Source of the DNA: an uncultured Chloroflexaceae bacterium
Lineage (GTDB): Bacteria > Chloroflexota > Chloroflexia > Chloroflexales > Chloroflexaceae
Length of the DNA stretch: 15,664 bases
NCBI GenBank assembly: GCA_937141995.1
Contig: CAKZQX010000352.1
Location: 1-15,664 of the forward strand
Direction of reading: 5' to 3'
The notes beneath the pieces were generated by a model. It was not told where the DNA came from, made no database searches, and saw only the letters and a program-made list of their open reading frames with translations. Position numbers and translations under genes: made by a program. This document shows positions 6,757 to 15,191 of the stretch, one piece after another (positions within the stretch are counted from its first letter, which is position 1; each line of letters opens with the position of its first letter).

Positions 6757-8316
6757 CTACAACAGATTATCGGCGATATCCTCAGTCGTCCCGGTCTGTC
6801 GGCTATTTACTGCCAGTTCACCCGTCACAATCCGCCGGAACTCCTCGCCCCGGTGGAACTCGTTGTGAAACATGCCAAAACTGGCACACCCCGGCGAGAG
6901 CAACACCAGATCGCCCGGTTCCGCCAGATCGCGCGCAGCACGGATAGCAACTGTAAAATCATCGAAGGGACCGGCAATCGGCTGCGCAAACCCCTGCGCG
7001 CGGACCTCCTGCTGCAAACGGTCGGTGGCGCGACCGGCCAGCAAGACCAGCGCTTTGACGCGCCGGGCAATGGTCCGGGCAAACAGCGCCGGGTCAAGGT
7101 GCTTGTCCGCCCCACCCGCCAGCAGGATTAGCGGTGCAGCAAAGCTCTCGAGCGCGGCCTGGGCCGCCGCCGGGTTGGTCGCCGTTGTGTCATTGATGTA
7201 GCGCACGCCATCCAACTCCGCCACCAGTTCGAGCCGATGCTCAACCCCCGCAAAGCTGCGAATAGCCGCCCGGATCTGCGCCGAACTGATGCCAAAACTG
7301 TGGGCCAGCGCAGTTGCCGTCAGCACATTTGCCACATTATGTTCTCCCGGCAGTTGCACCTCGGCCAGGTCAAACAGGCGATCTGCGTCCCGTAGCGTAG
7401 CCGGCACCTCGGCCGGGGAAGCATGCACATCCGGGTCATACCGCTTCTGGTAAACCGCCTCCCCGTAGCGCAGAATGAGCGTCGCCGGCGGGATCGACCA
7501 GCATTGAAGTTGTGCCCGTTGCGCCTGCGCCGCCGATGCATCACGCGGGTTCCAGTTGATACATCCCACCAGATGCCCCGGCCAGGGAGCGGCAAAAAAG
7601 TGACTGGATGGCGCATCATCCAGGTTCAGGACCACTGTTCCGCCGGGTTGCTGCCATGCGTAGATCTGGCGCTTGGCCGCCGCATATTCCTCCATCGAAC
7701 CATGATAATTCAGATGATCGGGCGAGAGATTAGTGATAGCTGCATACTGCGGACTGAGGCAGGCCGCGCCCAGGCCAACCAGTTGAAAACTACTCAACTC
7801 CAGGACAACCGGCGTGGTCGGGGTAATACGGTCAAGAGCCTCGAGCGCGGAAGCTCTCACATTGCCCGCGATGACCGTACCAGGAAACTGCCGGCGCAAC
7901 ATGGCCCCAGTGAGCAACGTCGTGGTTGACTTTCCCTTAGTCCCGGTAATCCCAATAACCGGCCCGGGGCAGCGGCGAAAGAAGAGAGTCATCTGGGTTT
8001 CAATCGGCACCCCGGCGGTACGTGCCAACTCCAGCCAGGACGAGTCGGGAGGCACCGCCGGGTTTACCACCAGCATGTCGTGGCCCGTAAAATCCTCGGC
8101 AACATGCCGGCCCAGCACATAGCGCACGGTTGTCCCGGTCTGCTGCTCAACCTGTTGCAGGGCCGCCAGCGATGCGGACAACCGTTCCGCCGGAGCCTGA
8201 TCTGTGACCGTGACCTGCGCCCCCTGACGAAGCAACCAGCGTGCCACACCGAGCCCACCGCCATGCACACCCAACCCCATCACCAGCACTCGTTTTCCGC
8301 GCAAATCTATCATCAT
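6757..8316 (-). CDS. murD: UDP-N-acetylmuramoylalanine--D-glutamate ligase MurD
   Basis: MurD adds D-glutamate to UDP-MurNAc-L-Ala using ATP in the cytoplasm. The 519-residue product is longer than the usual 450 or so. It shows the N-terminal VMGLGVHGGG (12-21), P-loop TGTKGKSTT (124-132), LELSSFQL (172-179), NLSPDHLNYH (196-205), Lys215 in AAAKRQ (the expected carbamylated lysine), GEHNVAN (324-330), HRLE (360-363), NDTTATNP (375-382) and the C-terminal SPGCASFGMFHNEF (474-487). Much of the extra length falls between residues about 235 and 315, where an Ala/Gln/Pro-rich segment interrupts the central domain. The gene starts with tandem ATGs (8316 and 8313) and has no strong Shine-Dalgarno. 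It follows mraY by 50 nt. Confidence 0.96.
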   Translation of the reverse strand: MMIDLRGKRVLVMGLGVHGGGLGVARWLLRQGAQVTVTDQAPAERLSASLAALQQVEQQTGTTVRYVLGRHVAEDFTGHDMLVVNPAVPPDSSWLELARTAGVPIETQMTLFFRRCPGPVIGITGTKGKSTTTLLTGAMLRRQFPGTVIAGNVRASALEALDRITPTTPVVLELSSFQLVGLGAACLSPQYAAITNLSPDHLNYHGSMEEYAAAKRQIYAWQQPGGTVVLNLDDAPSSHFFAAPWPGHLVGCINWNPRDASAAQAQRAQLQCWSIPPATLILRYGEAVYQKRYDPDVHASPAEVPATLRDADRLFDLAEVQLPGEHNVANVLTATALAHSFGISSAQIRAAIRSFAGVEHRLELVAELDGVRYINDTTATNPAAAQAALESFAAPLILLAGGADKHLDPALFARTIARRVKALVLLAGRATDRLQQEVRAQGFAQPIAGPFDDFTVAIRAARDLAEPGDLVLLSPGCASFGMFHNEFHRGEEFRRIVTGELAVNSRQTGTTEDIADNLL

Positions 8317-8366
8317 TATTGATTACTACTCGATAGGCGGCAGCAAGGCTCCCGCACTCCATACTT

Positions 8367-9485
8367 TTAGTAGCCTACATCCTGTTCCACGATGATGGTT
8401 GCCGGTGTGATGGAAGGATCCGGCGCAACCTGGGGTGCGGTTCCCTGAGCGGCAAAGGTCAGTGCTAGCGAGATCCCGACCATTGCGGCCACCGCGCCGA
8501 TCAACACAAAGCGCTGTGTCACCTGGGGTTGGCTCCACCCGAGCAGTTCAAAATGATGATGCAGGGGCGCCATTTTGAAAAGCCGCCGGCCCTCACCATA
8601 GCGACGGCGTGTCCACTTGAAATAACTGGTCTGCAGAATAACTGAAATTGCCTCGGCGACAAACACCACCCCGACGACCGGAAGCAACAACCACTGCTGC
8701 GACTGAAGCGCTACAATGGCCAGCACCGCGCCCAATGCCAGCGAGCCGGTATCACCCATAAAGACCTGCGCGGGATAGGCGTTGTACCAGAGAAACGCGG
8801 CGCATGCCCCTACCAGCGTAAAACTAAAAGCCATCAGGTTCGTCAGGCGCGGCTCCGACAGGAACGTCATTACGCCATAAGCCGCAAATGCCAGCGTCAG
8901 ATTCCAACCCGCCAGACTATCCAGCCCATCGGTCAGATTAACGGCATTGGCCGTAGCAACAATAATCAGGGTTGCCAGGGGAATAAAACCGACACCGATA
9001 TTTTGCGGGCCGATAAAGGGAATACGCACCAGACCTTCGTTTTCCAGACCATACGGCGACGGCAGGTAGAGCACCAGACTCGCAACAAACGCGATTGCCA
9101 GCATCATCAAAAACTTATACCGCACAGTAAAACCATAGGTCTTGGAATGTGAGTTCGTCAGCGACATCCAGTCGTCAACGCACCCCAGAATGGCAAAACT
9201 GATCAACACAGCCAGCGGCAAGAGCATTGACCAGCGGTCAACCATATTGAACAGCATCGTCAGCACGATCACGGTACTGACAATCATAATGCCGCCCATA
9301 GTTGGGGTACCCATCTTGGTCATATGGCTCTGAGGTCCTTCGATCCGGATCTGCTTACCGATTTTGTGCGAAAGGGCAAAGCGAACCCACCCGCCGCCAA
9401 CCAGGAGTGTCAGCAGAAACGCTGCCGCCGCCAGCAACAACGCACGCGCCATGTCTTGCACGAGTACTGCACGCAGAACTTCCAC
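8367..9485 (-). CDS. mraY: phospho-N-acetylmuramoyl-pentapeptide transferase MraY (lipid I synthase)
   Basis: MraY transfers phospho-MurNAc-pentapeptide to undecaprenyl phosphate, making lipid I in the membrane. The 372-residue, ten-span-type product shows KMGTPTMGG (57-65), Asp104-Asp105-Trp, NAVNLTDGLDSLAG (180-193), FMGDTGSLALG with Asp245, and HHHFELLGW (309-317), so all catalytic Asp and His motifs are present. The start is GTG 9485, one base after the murF stop, with AGGAGG at 9495-9500 and 9-nt spacing. An ATG 33 nt further in (9452) is possible but less well placed. About 28 residues after the last span (PQVAPDPSITPATIIVEQ..) form a polar, Pro-rich C-terminal tail that is longer than typical. 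Confidence 0.97.
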   Translation of the reverse strand: MEVLRAVLVQDMARALLLAAAAFLLTLLVGGGWVRFALSHKIGKQIRIEGPQSHMTKMGTPTMGGIMIVSTVIVLTMLFNMVDRWSMLLPLAVLISFAILGCVDDWMSLTNSHSKTYGFTVRYKFLMMLAIAFVASLVLYLPSPYGLENEGLVRIPFIGPQNIGVGFIPLATLIIVATANAVNLTDGLDSLAGWNLTLAFAAYGVMTFLSEPRLTNLMAFSFTLVGACAAFLWYNAYPAQVFMGDTGSLALGAVLAIVALQSQQWLLLPVVGVVFVAEAISVILQTSYFKWTRRRYGEGRRLFKMAPLHHHFELLGWSQPQVTQRFVLIGAVAAMVGISLALTFAAQGTAPQVAPDPSITPATIIVEQDVGY

Positions 9486-9486
9486 G

Positions 9487-10971
9487 TTACTTTACCTCCT
9501 CAGGGCGGCGTTGCACCGCAGCAACGATCTGATCCATAGCAACACCGCGCGAACCTTTCACCAGGACGTAGTCGCCGGGGCGCAGCATCGCTTGCAGCGC
9601 ATCGACTACATCTGCGTTGTGTTCAACAACCAGCACCCTGTTCGCATCCATACCGCTCAGGCGCGCCTCCTCGGCAATCCAGCGGGCACGGGGGCCGACG
9701 CAAATTAACTGCTGGGCCACCTCTGCCACACGCCGGCCAACCAGGCGATGGCCCTCTTCTTCGGCAGAGCCGAGTTCAAGCATATCTCCCATCACGGCAA
9801 TCCGCCGCCCCTCCAGTTCGCCCAGCAGGGTCAGTGCGGCCAGTGACGAAGACGGCGCGGCATTATACGAGTCATCAATGATCTGCGAGCCGCCGACGCC
9901 GGGAACGATAAAGAGCCGCAGTTGCGTGGTCTCATCCTGGAGACCGCTAATAATATCGTCCCACCCCATTCCCAGCACCAACCCGGTGGCAATAGCCACC
10001 AGCGCGGTATGCACACTATGCCGGCCAATCAGAGGCAATTTCAGATAGAATTCTTCATCGCGATAGTGGGCGCAAAACGCGATACCTGACAACCCCCGGC
10101 TTTCGATAGCATCTGCCCAGAGATCAGCCGTAGGTGTCAGCCCATACCGCAACACCTGCGCCGCGGTACGTTCGGCCATGGCATTAACCCGTTCGTCATC
10201 GGCATTGAGAATCGCAACCCCATCGGCCGGCAGCGACTCAACCAGTTCTGCCTTGGCATGGGCAATCGCCTCAATACTGCCTAACCGCTCCAGATGCGAA
10301 GGACCGACATTGGTGACAATCCCGATCCGTGGCCGGGCGAGACCCGCCAGAAAGCGAATCTCGCCCGGTGCCCACATGCCCATCTCCAGCACCGCCACCT
10401 CATGGTCGGCAGTCAACTGGAGTAGGGTTGTAGGCACAGTGACCTCGCTATTATAGCTGCGTTTAGTTTTTAACGTGCGGAAGCGGCGACCAAGAACGGC
10501 TGCCACGACCTCCTTGGTGGAGGTTTTACCCACGCTGCCGGTGATACCAACAACGGCCGGCGTGAGTTGTCTCCGATGGTAGACGGCCAGGCGCTGTAGT
10601 GCCATCAGCGGGTCGTCTACGGCAATCAGCAAGAATGTCCGGGTCGTCGCCGCCGACAGTTCATCCCCATTCGCCGGATCAATCAAGATCCATGGGCGCT
10701 GAAGCTGCTGATCCAGATCGGCCTGACGCTGCTCGACCTGCGCGCGCCGCACCAGGGCTCCCAGCGCGCCACTTGCGGCAACATTCGCCAGGAAGTTGTG
10801 CCCATCGGTGCGCTCGCCGCTCAGAGCCACAAACAGCGCATTCGGAACAACCTCCCGCGAGTCGGTGACGACCTCCGAAACCTGATTTTCTTGCCAATGT
10901 GCCGGGATACGCGGCATCTGCCGCGTCGTCTTCGGCTGAACGCCAAACAGAACATGTATGAGATTGAGCAT
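9487..10971 (-). CDS. murF: UDP-MurNAc-tripeptide--D-Ala-D-Ala ligase MurF
   Basis: MurF adds the D-Ala-D-Ala dipeptide to UDP-MurNAc-tripeptide using ATP in the cytoplasm. The 494-residue product shows the N-terminal VVTDSREV (34-41), P-loop GSVGKTSTK (145-153), SYNSEVTVP (172-180), Lys240 in AHAKAEL (expected carbamylated lysine), GRHSVHTAL (316-324), IDDSYNAAPSS (365-375), MGDMLELG and VKGSRGV (471-477). ATG 10971 is fixed by an excellent Shine-Dalgarno, AAGGAGG at 10977-10983 with 5-nt spacing; an upstream in-frame ATG at 11016 lies beyond the probable promoter -10 and is rejected. It has its own promoter and is separated from ftsI by a gap where murE would be expected. Its stop is one base from the mraY start. 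Confidence 0.96.
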   Translation of the reverse strand: MLNLIHVLFGVQPKTTRQMPRIPAHWQENQVSEVVTDSREVVPNALFVALSGERTDGHNFLANVAASGALGALVRRAQVEQRQADLDQQLQRPWILIDPANGDELSAATTRTFLLIAVDDPLMALQRLAVYHRRQLTPAVVGITGSVGKTSTKEVVAAVLGRRFRTLKTKRSYNSEVTVPTTLLQLTADHEVAVLEMGMWAPGEIRFLAGLARPRIGIVTNVGPSHLERLGSIEAIAHAKAELVESLPADGVAILNADDERVNAMAERTAAQVLRYGLTPTADLWADAIESRGLSGIAFCAHYRDEEFYLKLPLIGRHSVHTALVAIATGLVLGMGWDDIISGLQDETTQLRLFIVPGVGGSQIIDDSYNAAPSSSLAALTLLGELEGRRIAVMGDMLELGSAEEEGHRLVGRRVAEVAQQLICVGPRARWIAEEARLSGMDANRVLVVEHNADVVDALQAMLRPGDYVLVKGSRGVAMDQIVAAVQRRPEEVK

Positions 10972-10976
10972 GCCGC

Positions 10977-10983
10977 CCTCCTT
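10977..10983 (-). promoter_or_regulatory. strong murF ribosome binding site
   Basis: AAGGAGG on the minus strand, 5 nt upstream of ATG 10971. It settles the murF start against the upstream ATG at 11016. Confidence 0.85.
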
Positions 10984-11006
10984 GCTTGACTGGGCAATGC
11001 GGCGGC

Positions 11007-11036
11007 ATTGTAGCATATTTGCGTTTCAACCGTAAA
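11007..11036 (-). promoter_or_regulatory. probable murF promoter with extended -10
   Basis: On the minus strand TTTACG (11031-11036) and TACAAT (11007-11012) are separated by 18 bp, and TGC directly before the -10 gives an extended -10 element. Transcription would start near 11000, giving a leader of about 30 nt with the strong murF Shine-Dalgarno. A 5-bp inverted repeat, AATGC/GCATT (10996-11009), spans the -10 end and the start-site region and could be an operator or chance. Confidence 0.6.
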
Positions 11037-11136
11037 CTAAAAAGTCAATCTGTAATCTTCCCGGTCCGCTGTCTCCCCGCCCCTGGCCCCAATACCTTTC
11101 AGATAACCGGACCGACGCGGTAGGCGATCAAACCAG

Positions 11137-11284
11137 CCGTTTGACCAGATGTAAGTCCAGACGCGCCTGCGGCAGCATGGTATGTTTTTATCTTTATTTA
11201 CCAAAAATTTTCACACTGTGAAAATTTTTGGTAAATATAAGGATGGTATCTTCCGCCCTGCCGGAGGCGCTATCTCCTTCCAGG
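11137..11284. repeat. dispersed intergenic repeat, copy B (interrupted)
   Basis: This is the same element as copy A. The arms are CGCCTGCGGCAG (11164-11175) and CTGCCGGAGGCG (11258-11269), with the same first half of the loop (GCATGGTA.GTTTTTATCTT) and the same right flank, TCCTTCCAGG. Copy B is longer because about 52 bp, including a perfect palindrome, sits between two TATCTT copies (11189-11194 and 11247-11252), while copy A has TATCTT once at that point. Confidence 0.8.
11196..11236. repeat. perfect 41-bp palindrome (20-bp arms, 1-nt centre)
   Basis: The arm ATTTACCAAAAATTTTCACA (11196-11215), a central C, and its exact reverse complement (11217-11236). The stem can extend outward through an ATC(T/C)TTAT pairing with a 2-nt bulge. 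The arms are AT-rich, unlike their surroundings. No T-run follows on either strand, so it does not look like a classical intrinsic terminator. It could be a cruciform or hairpin, a protein-binding site, or a tiny mobile insertion. Confidence 0.9.
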
Positions 11285-11339
11285 GGAGTGCCCGTGTACC
11301 TCGTTGTATTTGACAGGTATTGCCCCTGGCCTCTATTCC

Positions 11340-13154
11340 CTACCAGGGTTGTGACGGACTGACCAGACCGGGATCAGGCTGAACCCGCGCATAATCCATC
11401 AACTCATCGACAACTTCATAGAAGACCGGAATAGCAGTGCCGACGCCCCAGATATCATCTTTGGGCCGGTCGATCTTGACCAGCACCGCATACCGGGCCT
11501 CTTCCGCCGGAGCAAACCCCACCACCGAGCCGATAGTAAAACTGGGATCATACCCCCCACCCGGTATCGGAATCGAGGCTGTCCCCGTTTTGGCCCCAAC
11601 CTGGTAGCCGGGTACCAGCCACTGGTCGGCCCAACTGCCGGTGCGGGAAGCCCAGACAACCGGCGCGTAATGATTGGCCGAGTGGACCAGCATGCGCCGT
11701 ACTGTCCAGGCGACACCGGGATCGACCACCTGGCGCACCTCGGTCGGCTCAGTCACAGTACATTCGTCGGCGTCGCAGATCTCCTCAACCACGTAGGGCC
11801 GCATCAGCATGCCGTCGTTGGCGATGGCCGCGACTGCGCGCGTCAACTGTAGCGGCGTCATCGAGATCCCCTGGCCGTAGGAGTTGGTCAGCAGCAACAC
11901 ATCATTGAAGAAGGGTGATGACGGCCCATGCACAATCCCCTGCTCCTCGCCCCCCAGGTCAATCCCCGTAGACGCGCCAAAACCAAAATCGCGCACAATG
12001 CGGTAAAAGTTCTCGGCTCCGGTCATTTCATTCAACTGGAGCGCGCCGACATTGCTGGAGTGGTACAGCACCCCAGCGGGGTCAATCATGCCGTTGCCGC
12101 CATGGTTCCAGTTGTGAAACTGGTCACCAAAACGATTGACCACACCAGGATCGCTAATCAAAGTTTCAGCAGTAAATGCGCCCGCTTCCATACCCGCCGC
12201 AACAGTGATGATTTTAAAAGTACTCCCCGGTTCGTACAGATCACTAACCGCCGGATTGCGGCTGTACACTTCCGACGGATAATCGCCATAGCGGTTGGGA
12301 TCAAAGGGCGGCCAACTTGCCATCCCCCGGATTGCGCCGGTATCCGGTTCAATCACCAGAATCGTGCCACCATCGGCGTTATGCTGTTCGACCGACGCCT
12401 TGAGTGCATCTTCCACCATGTGCTGGATGAAGGGATCGATGGTCAGGCGCAGGTTGACGCCGTCGCGGGCGGGCCGGCGTTCCTGGGGCGCAATGGCAAT
12501 CGGATTATTCACCGGGTCAAACTCGGCCGTTAAGGTGCCGGTAATTCCTTTCAGAGCGGTGTTGTAGTAACTCTCGACACCGCTGATGCCGTCACCATTA
12601 AAGTTCGTTGCGCCGATAATCTGCGATGCAAAGGCATTCTGCGGATAGATGCGGCGCGGCTCGTAGATCAGCCGCAGGCCGGGTTCTTCCAGCATCTCGA
12701 TCCGCTCGGCCACAGCAGGCTCGAGCCAGCGCGCAATTGGTAGCCAGTACTTATCGGGATCAGTCAGCGCGGCCAGGATTTCCCGTTCATCGCGCCCGAT
12801 CAGCGGAGCCAGCGTCAGCGCCAGTTGTGGAGCGCGGTTCGCGGGAATCTGCGCGGGAACCACCCACAGGCTCTCGCGCTCGATATCCATCGCCAGCACA
12901 TTGCCATGGCGGTCGGTGATCAGCCCGCGGCTGGGATGCAGCGTTACCTGCTGGTTAATCTCCCGTTGCGCTTTGTCCGCCAGATCTGCACTCTGCACCA
13001 CCTGCAACTCGCCCAGCCGCAGCACCATCCGTAATATCAGCAGGAAAGCCAACCCCAGCAACGCCATAATCCGCCAGTGCGGAATAGTGACCCGCTGGCT
13101 TGAACTGCTGCTGCGCCGGCGCTTATGTGTTTGTACGGTCGTATTTGTTGCCAT
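11340..13154 (-). CDS. ftsI: class B penicillin-binding protein, FtsI/PBP2-type transpeptidase
   Basis: This is the septal D,D-transpeptidase that crosslinks glycan made by FtsW. The 604-residue product has a basic, Ser-rich cytoplasmic N-terminus (1-27), one membrane anchor (about 29-47), a PBP dimer domain with SRGLITDRHGNVLA (75-88), and a transpeptidase domain. Catalytic motifs are all present: STFK with nucleophile Ser311, SSN (366-368) and KTGT (522-525). No PASTA domain follows; the protein ends about 80 residues after KTG. A Cys pair (460 and 465) in an extracytoplasmic insert could form a disulfide. ATG 13154 lies 29 nt after the ftsL-like stop, with only modest AGG/GGAG ribosome-binding sequence. 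The ftsI name rests on cluster position; stage-V or spore-type PBPs share the same motifs. Confidence 0.94.
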   Translation of the reverse strand: MATNTTVQTHKRRRSSSSSQRVTIPHWRIMALLGLAFLLILRMVLRLGELQVVQSADLADKAQREINQQVTLHPSRGLITDRHGNVLAMDIERESLWVVPAQIPANRAPQLALTLAPLIGRDEREILAALTDPDKYWLPIARWLEPAVAERIEMLEEPGLRLIYEPRRIYPQNAFASQIIGATNFNGDGISGVESYYNTALKGITGTLTAEFDPVNNPIAIAPQERRPARDGVNLRLTIDPFIQHMVEDALKASVEQHNADGGTILVIEPDTGAIRGMASWPPFDPNRYGDYPSEVYSRNPAVSDLYEPGSTFKIITVAAGMEAGAFTAETLISDPGVVNRFGDQFHNWNHGGNGMIDPAGVLYHSSNVGALQLNEMTGAENFYRIVRDFGFGASTGIDLGGEEQGIVHGPSSPFFNDVLLLTNSYGQGISMTPLQLTRAVAAIANDGMLMRPYVVEEICDADECTVTEPTEVRQVVDPGVAWTVRRMLVHSANHYAPVVWASRTGSWADQWLVPGYQVGAKTGTASIPIPGGGYDPSFTIGSVVGFAPAEEARYAVLVKIDRPKDDIWGVGTAIPVFYEVVDELMDYARVQPDPGLVSPSQPW

Positions 13155-13183
13155 TCGTAGCCTGCACTCCGTTACCTGCTAAC

Positions 13184-13591
13184 TCATTCCGTCTGATCTG
13201 CAGCAGCCTGCGGTTCATTTTCGTTGAGTATATCGTGGACAATTTCTTCGGGCAGAACAATATATCGAATCTGTTCACGGCCGGTTGGTCGCAGGCCAAT
13301 CTCCTCGGCCCGCGAGTGAATGTGCTTGAGATCCTGTGCATTGGCATACCGCAGTTGCAACTGGCTCCGCTCACGCAACAGTTCGGTGCGGCGTGCTTCC
13401 AACTCAACAATGGCATAGCCCTTGGTTGCGACCACACCGGTTTGACCCAGCGCAATCAGGCTCATCATGCAGAGCATTACCACCGCGATTATTAGCGAGC
13501 GGCCGGCATCCAGATTGAGGTAGCGCGAGAGTTCATTCCGCCGCTCACGCGCCTGGCGCAGTGGGAATGGTCGTTGTATGCGTAAAGCCAT
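13184..13591 (-). CDS. ftsL: FtsL/DivIC-like septum protein
   Basis: This small bitopic protein of 135 residues has a basic cytoplasmic N-terminus (1-31), one membrane span (about 32-52), a Leu/Glu/Arg-rich coiled-coil stretch (about 58-95, such as LEARRTELLRERSQLQL) and a short conserved-looking end (RAEEIGLRP.GREQIRYIVLP). This is the architecture of FtsL, the divisome scaffold that pairs with a DivIC/FtsB partner and activates FtsWI. FtsL proteins share little sequence, so the call rests on architecture and on lying between rsmH and ftsI, the usual place. AGGA at 13600-13603 lies 8 nt before ATG 13591. The 147-nt gap from rsmH contains a TTGACG on the minus strand but no convincing -10, so I do not call a promoter. 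Confidence 0.8.
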   Translation of the reverse strand: MALRIQRPFPLRQARERRNELSRYLNLDAGRSLIIAVVMLCMMSLIALGQTGVVATKGYAIVELEARRTELLRERSQLQLRYANAQDLKHIHSRAEEIGLRPTGREQIRYIVLPEEIVHDILNENEPQAAADQTE

Positions 13592-13738
13592 AACTTTTGT
13601 CCTGGATTTTCAGATCTCGGATGAACCAGATATAACCAATCGTCAACCGGGTAGTGCTTTTCTCGATAAACCTATTGCATTGTACTCGTACCTGATGCTC
13701 ATTACGCATCCATCACAGCCCCGTCCACTGCCGCCGAC

Positions 13739-14728
13739 TTACTCATCTGCTTCCGCTACTCGTTCGGCCACCCGCAGTTTTGCACTGCGACTGCGTGGGT
13801 TTGCCTGTAACTCTGCTTCCCCGGGTACAACCGGCTTTTTCGTTACTATGTGCAACCGAACGGGAATGGGTAGGGCTTCACTCCCGCCATAACCCGACTC
13901 TGCCCGAAAAAACTGCTTGACAATCCGGTCTTCCAGGGAGTGGAAGCTGATGACTGCGATGCGTCCTCCAGGGCGCAGCAGGGCAACCGCCTGCGGTAAC
14001 GCCGCTGCTAACCGCTCAAGTTCACGATTAACGGCGATGCGCAACGCCTGAAAGGTACGTGTTGCTGGATGAATTTGACTTCTTCGTCGATGTTGTGGGG
14101 TACTGCTGCGCCCTGCAACAGCATGTCTGACCAGTTCGGCCAGTTCAGCAGTTGTCGTCAAAGGCTGCCGGCGGCGCTTTTCGACAATGCGGCGGGCGAT
14201 TCGCCGGGAATACCGCTCTTCGCCATAGCGATAGATGATATCAGCCAGTTCCTGCTCACTCAGGCGCTGGAGTAGGTCAGCAACTGTCGGTCCCCGGGTC
14301 GGGTCAAGGCGCATATCGAGCGGTCCGCCGGCACTAAATGCAAAGCCCCGCTCCGGCGTATCAAGCTGGTAGGATGAGACACCCAGGTCGAACAGGATAC
14401 CAGCGACACCTTCAAATCCATGTGTACGCGCCAGGTCGCCAATCTCATCAAAATACCCGTGACAGAGCGTGTAGGCTTCCGGCGGAATCACGTCGAACCG
14501 GGCCGCGAGGTGTGACCGGGCCGCCTGAATCGCCGCCGGGTCGGCATCGATCCCCAGCAAGCGCCCGCCGGGCTGGATGTTTTGGAGCAGTGCGGCAGCA
14601 TGCCCACCACCACCGACGGTACCGTCGATATACCGACCGCCGGGTTGTGGCTGTAAGGCGGTGAGCACCTCAGCCGACAAGACCGGTGTGTGTGCAAACG
14701 CCGAACCACCAGTTTGCGCCTGATCCAA
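13739..14728 (-). CDS. rsmH: 16S rRNA (cytosine-1402-N4)-methyltransferase RsmH (MraW)
   Basis: RsmH methylates N4 of C1402 in the 16S rRNA decoding centre using SAM. The 329-residue product carries [10 protein letters not shown] (13-22), the SAM-binding [10 protein letters not shown] (35-44), LLGIDADP (57-64), [13 protein letters not shown] (111-123), [13 protein letters not shown] (128-140), [15 protein letters not shown] (220-234) and [12 protein letters not shown] (260-271), which is the complete family core. The start is most likely TTG 14728, with GGGGAG at 14739-14744 ten nt upstream and 31 nt after the mraZ stop. No ATG or GTG lies nearby in frame, and starts further upstream would run inside mraZ. 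The C-terminus ([26 protein letters not shown], split by no insertion) is the usual RsmH tail. Confidence 0.95.
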   Translation of the reverse strand: MDQAQTGGSAFAHTPVLSAEVLTALQPQPGGRYIDGTVGGGGHAAALLQNIQPGGRLLGIDADPAAIQAARSHLAARFDVIPPEAYTLCHGYFDEIGDLARTHGFEGVAGILFDLGVSSYQLDTPERGFAFSAGGPLDMRLDPTRGPTVADLLQRLSEQELADIIYRYGEERYSRRIARRIVEKRRRQPLTTTAELAELVRHAVAGRSSTPQHRRRSQIHPATRTFQALRIAVNRELERLAAALPQAVALLRPGGRIAVISFHSLEDRIVKQFFRAESGYGGSEALPIPVRLHIVTKKPVVPGEAELQANPRSRSAKLRVAERVAEADE

Positions 14729-14759
14729 ACTACCTACGCTCCCCGCTGTCCATACCGCG

Positions 14760-15191
14760 TCAGATCCCCAACTCGGCCAGTTGCGTTGCAATGCTGCTAC
14801 CGCTACTATCCAGCCGCTCCAGCACCTGCTGCCAGCGGTCCCGCGCCCAGATCTCAAAATAGGTATCCAACCCGGCAATCACCACCTGCTCCGACAGCGT
14901 GGCATACTCGCGCAGATTCTGCGGGATCAAAATACGCCCCTGTCGGTCCACCTCCACCTCGGCCGCCCCGGAGAAGAGCAAGCGGCGCAGATTACGCGCT
15001 TCTTCATTGCCGAGCGAGAGGGAGCTGATCCGCTGCGCCAGAGACTGCCAGGTTGGGCGCGGAAACACCTGCAGACAGTGATCAAACCCACGGGTCAGCA
15101 CCAGACCTTCCTGCAAGTCTTCGCGGAAGCGCGCAGGCACCGATACACGGCCTTTGTCATCTATGGTGTGCTCGAACTCGCCAAGAAACAC
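14760..15191 (-). CDS. mraZ: MraZ, SpoVT/AbrB-like transcriptional regulator of the dcw operon
   Basis: MraZ is a ring-forming DNA-binding protein that in studied bacteria binds repeated TGGGN sites in its own promoter. The 143-residue product has the typical family length and both half-domain signatures, [13 protein letters not shown] (11-23) and [13 protein letters not shown] (82-94), each with the conserved D..GR. It starts at GTG 15191, with GGGGGAG at 15199-15205 seven nt upstream. It is the first gene of the cluster, and matching operator boxes are visible about 220-255 nt upstream, which supports autoregulation. Confidence 0.97.
   Translation of the reverse strand: MFLGEFEHTIDDKGRVSVPARFREDLQEGLVLTRGFDHCLQVFPRPTWQSLAQRISSLSLGNEEARNLRRLLFSGAAEVEVDRQGRILIPQNLREYATLSEQVVIAGLDTYFEIWARDRWQQVLERLDSSGSSIATQLAELGI

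Larger units (their letters stand above)
11017..11339. other. ftsI-murF intergenic gap where murE is expected
   Basis: About 320 bp here have no supportable gene (368 bp from the ftsI stop to the murF start). Contents: the -35 part of the murF promoter at the left, repeat copy B at 11137-11284 containing a perfect palindrome, and about 55 bp after the ftsI stop with no recognisable signal. Short frames here show no family motif, and no murE remnant can be recognised by eye. Confidence 0.75.

Noticed and set aside
11196..11236. Palindrome as an intrinsic terminator for the mraZ-ftsI unit
   Set aside because: No T-run follows the stem on the minus strand and the stem is AT-rich instead of GC-rich, so a classical terminator is not supported.
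13592..13738. Promoter before the ftsL-like gene (TTGACG, TACAAT)
   Set aside because: The two hexamers are in the wrong order and neither has a partner at suitable spacing.
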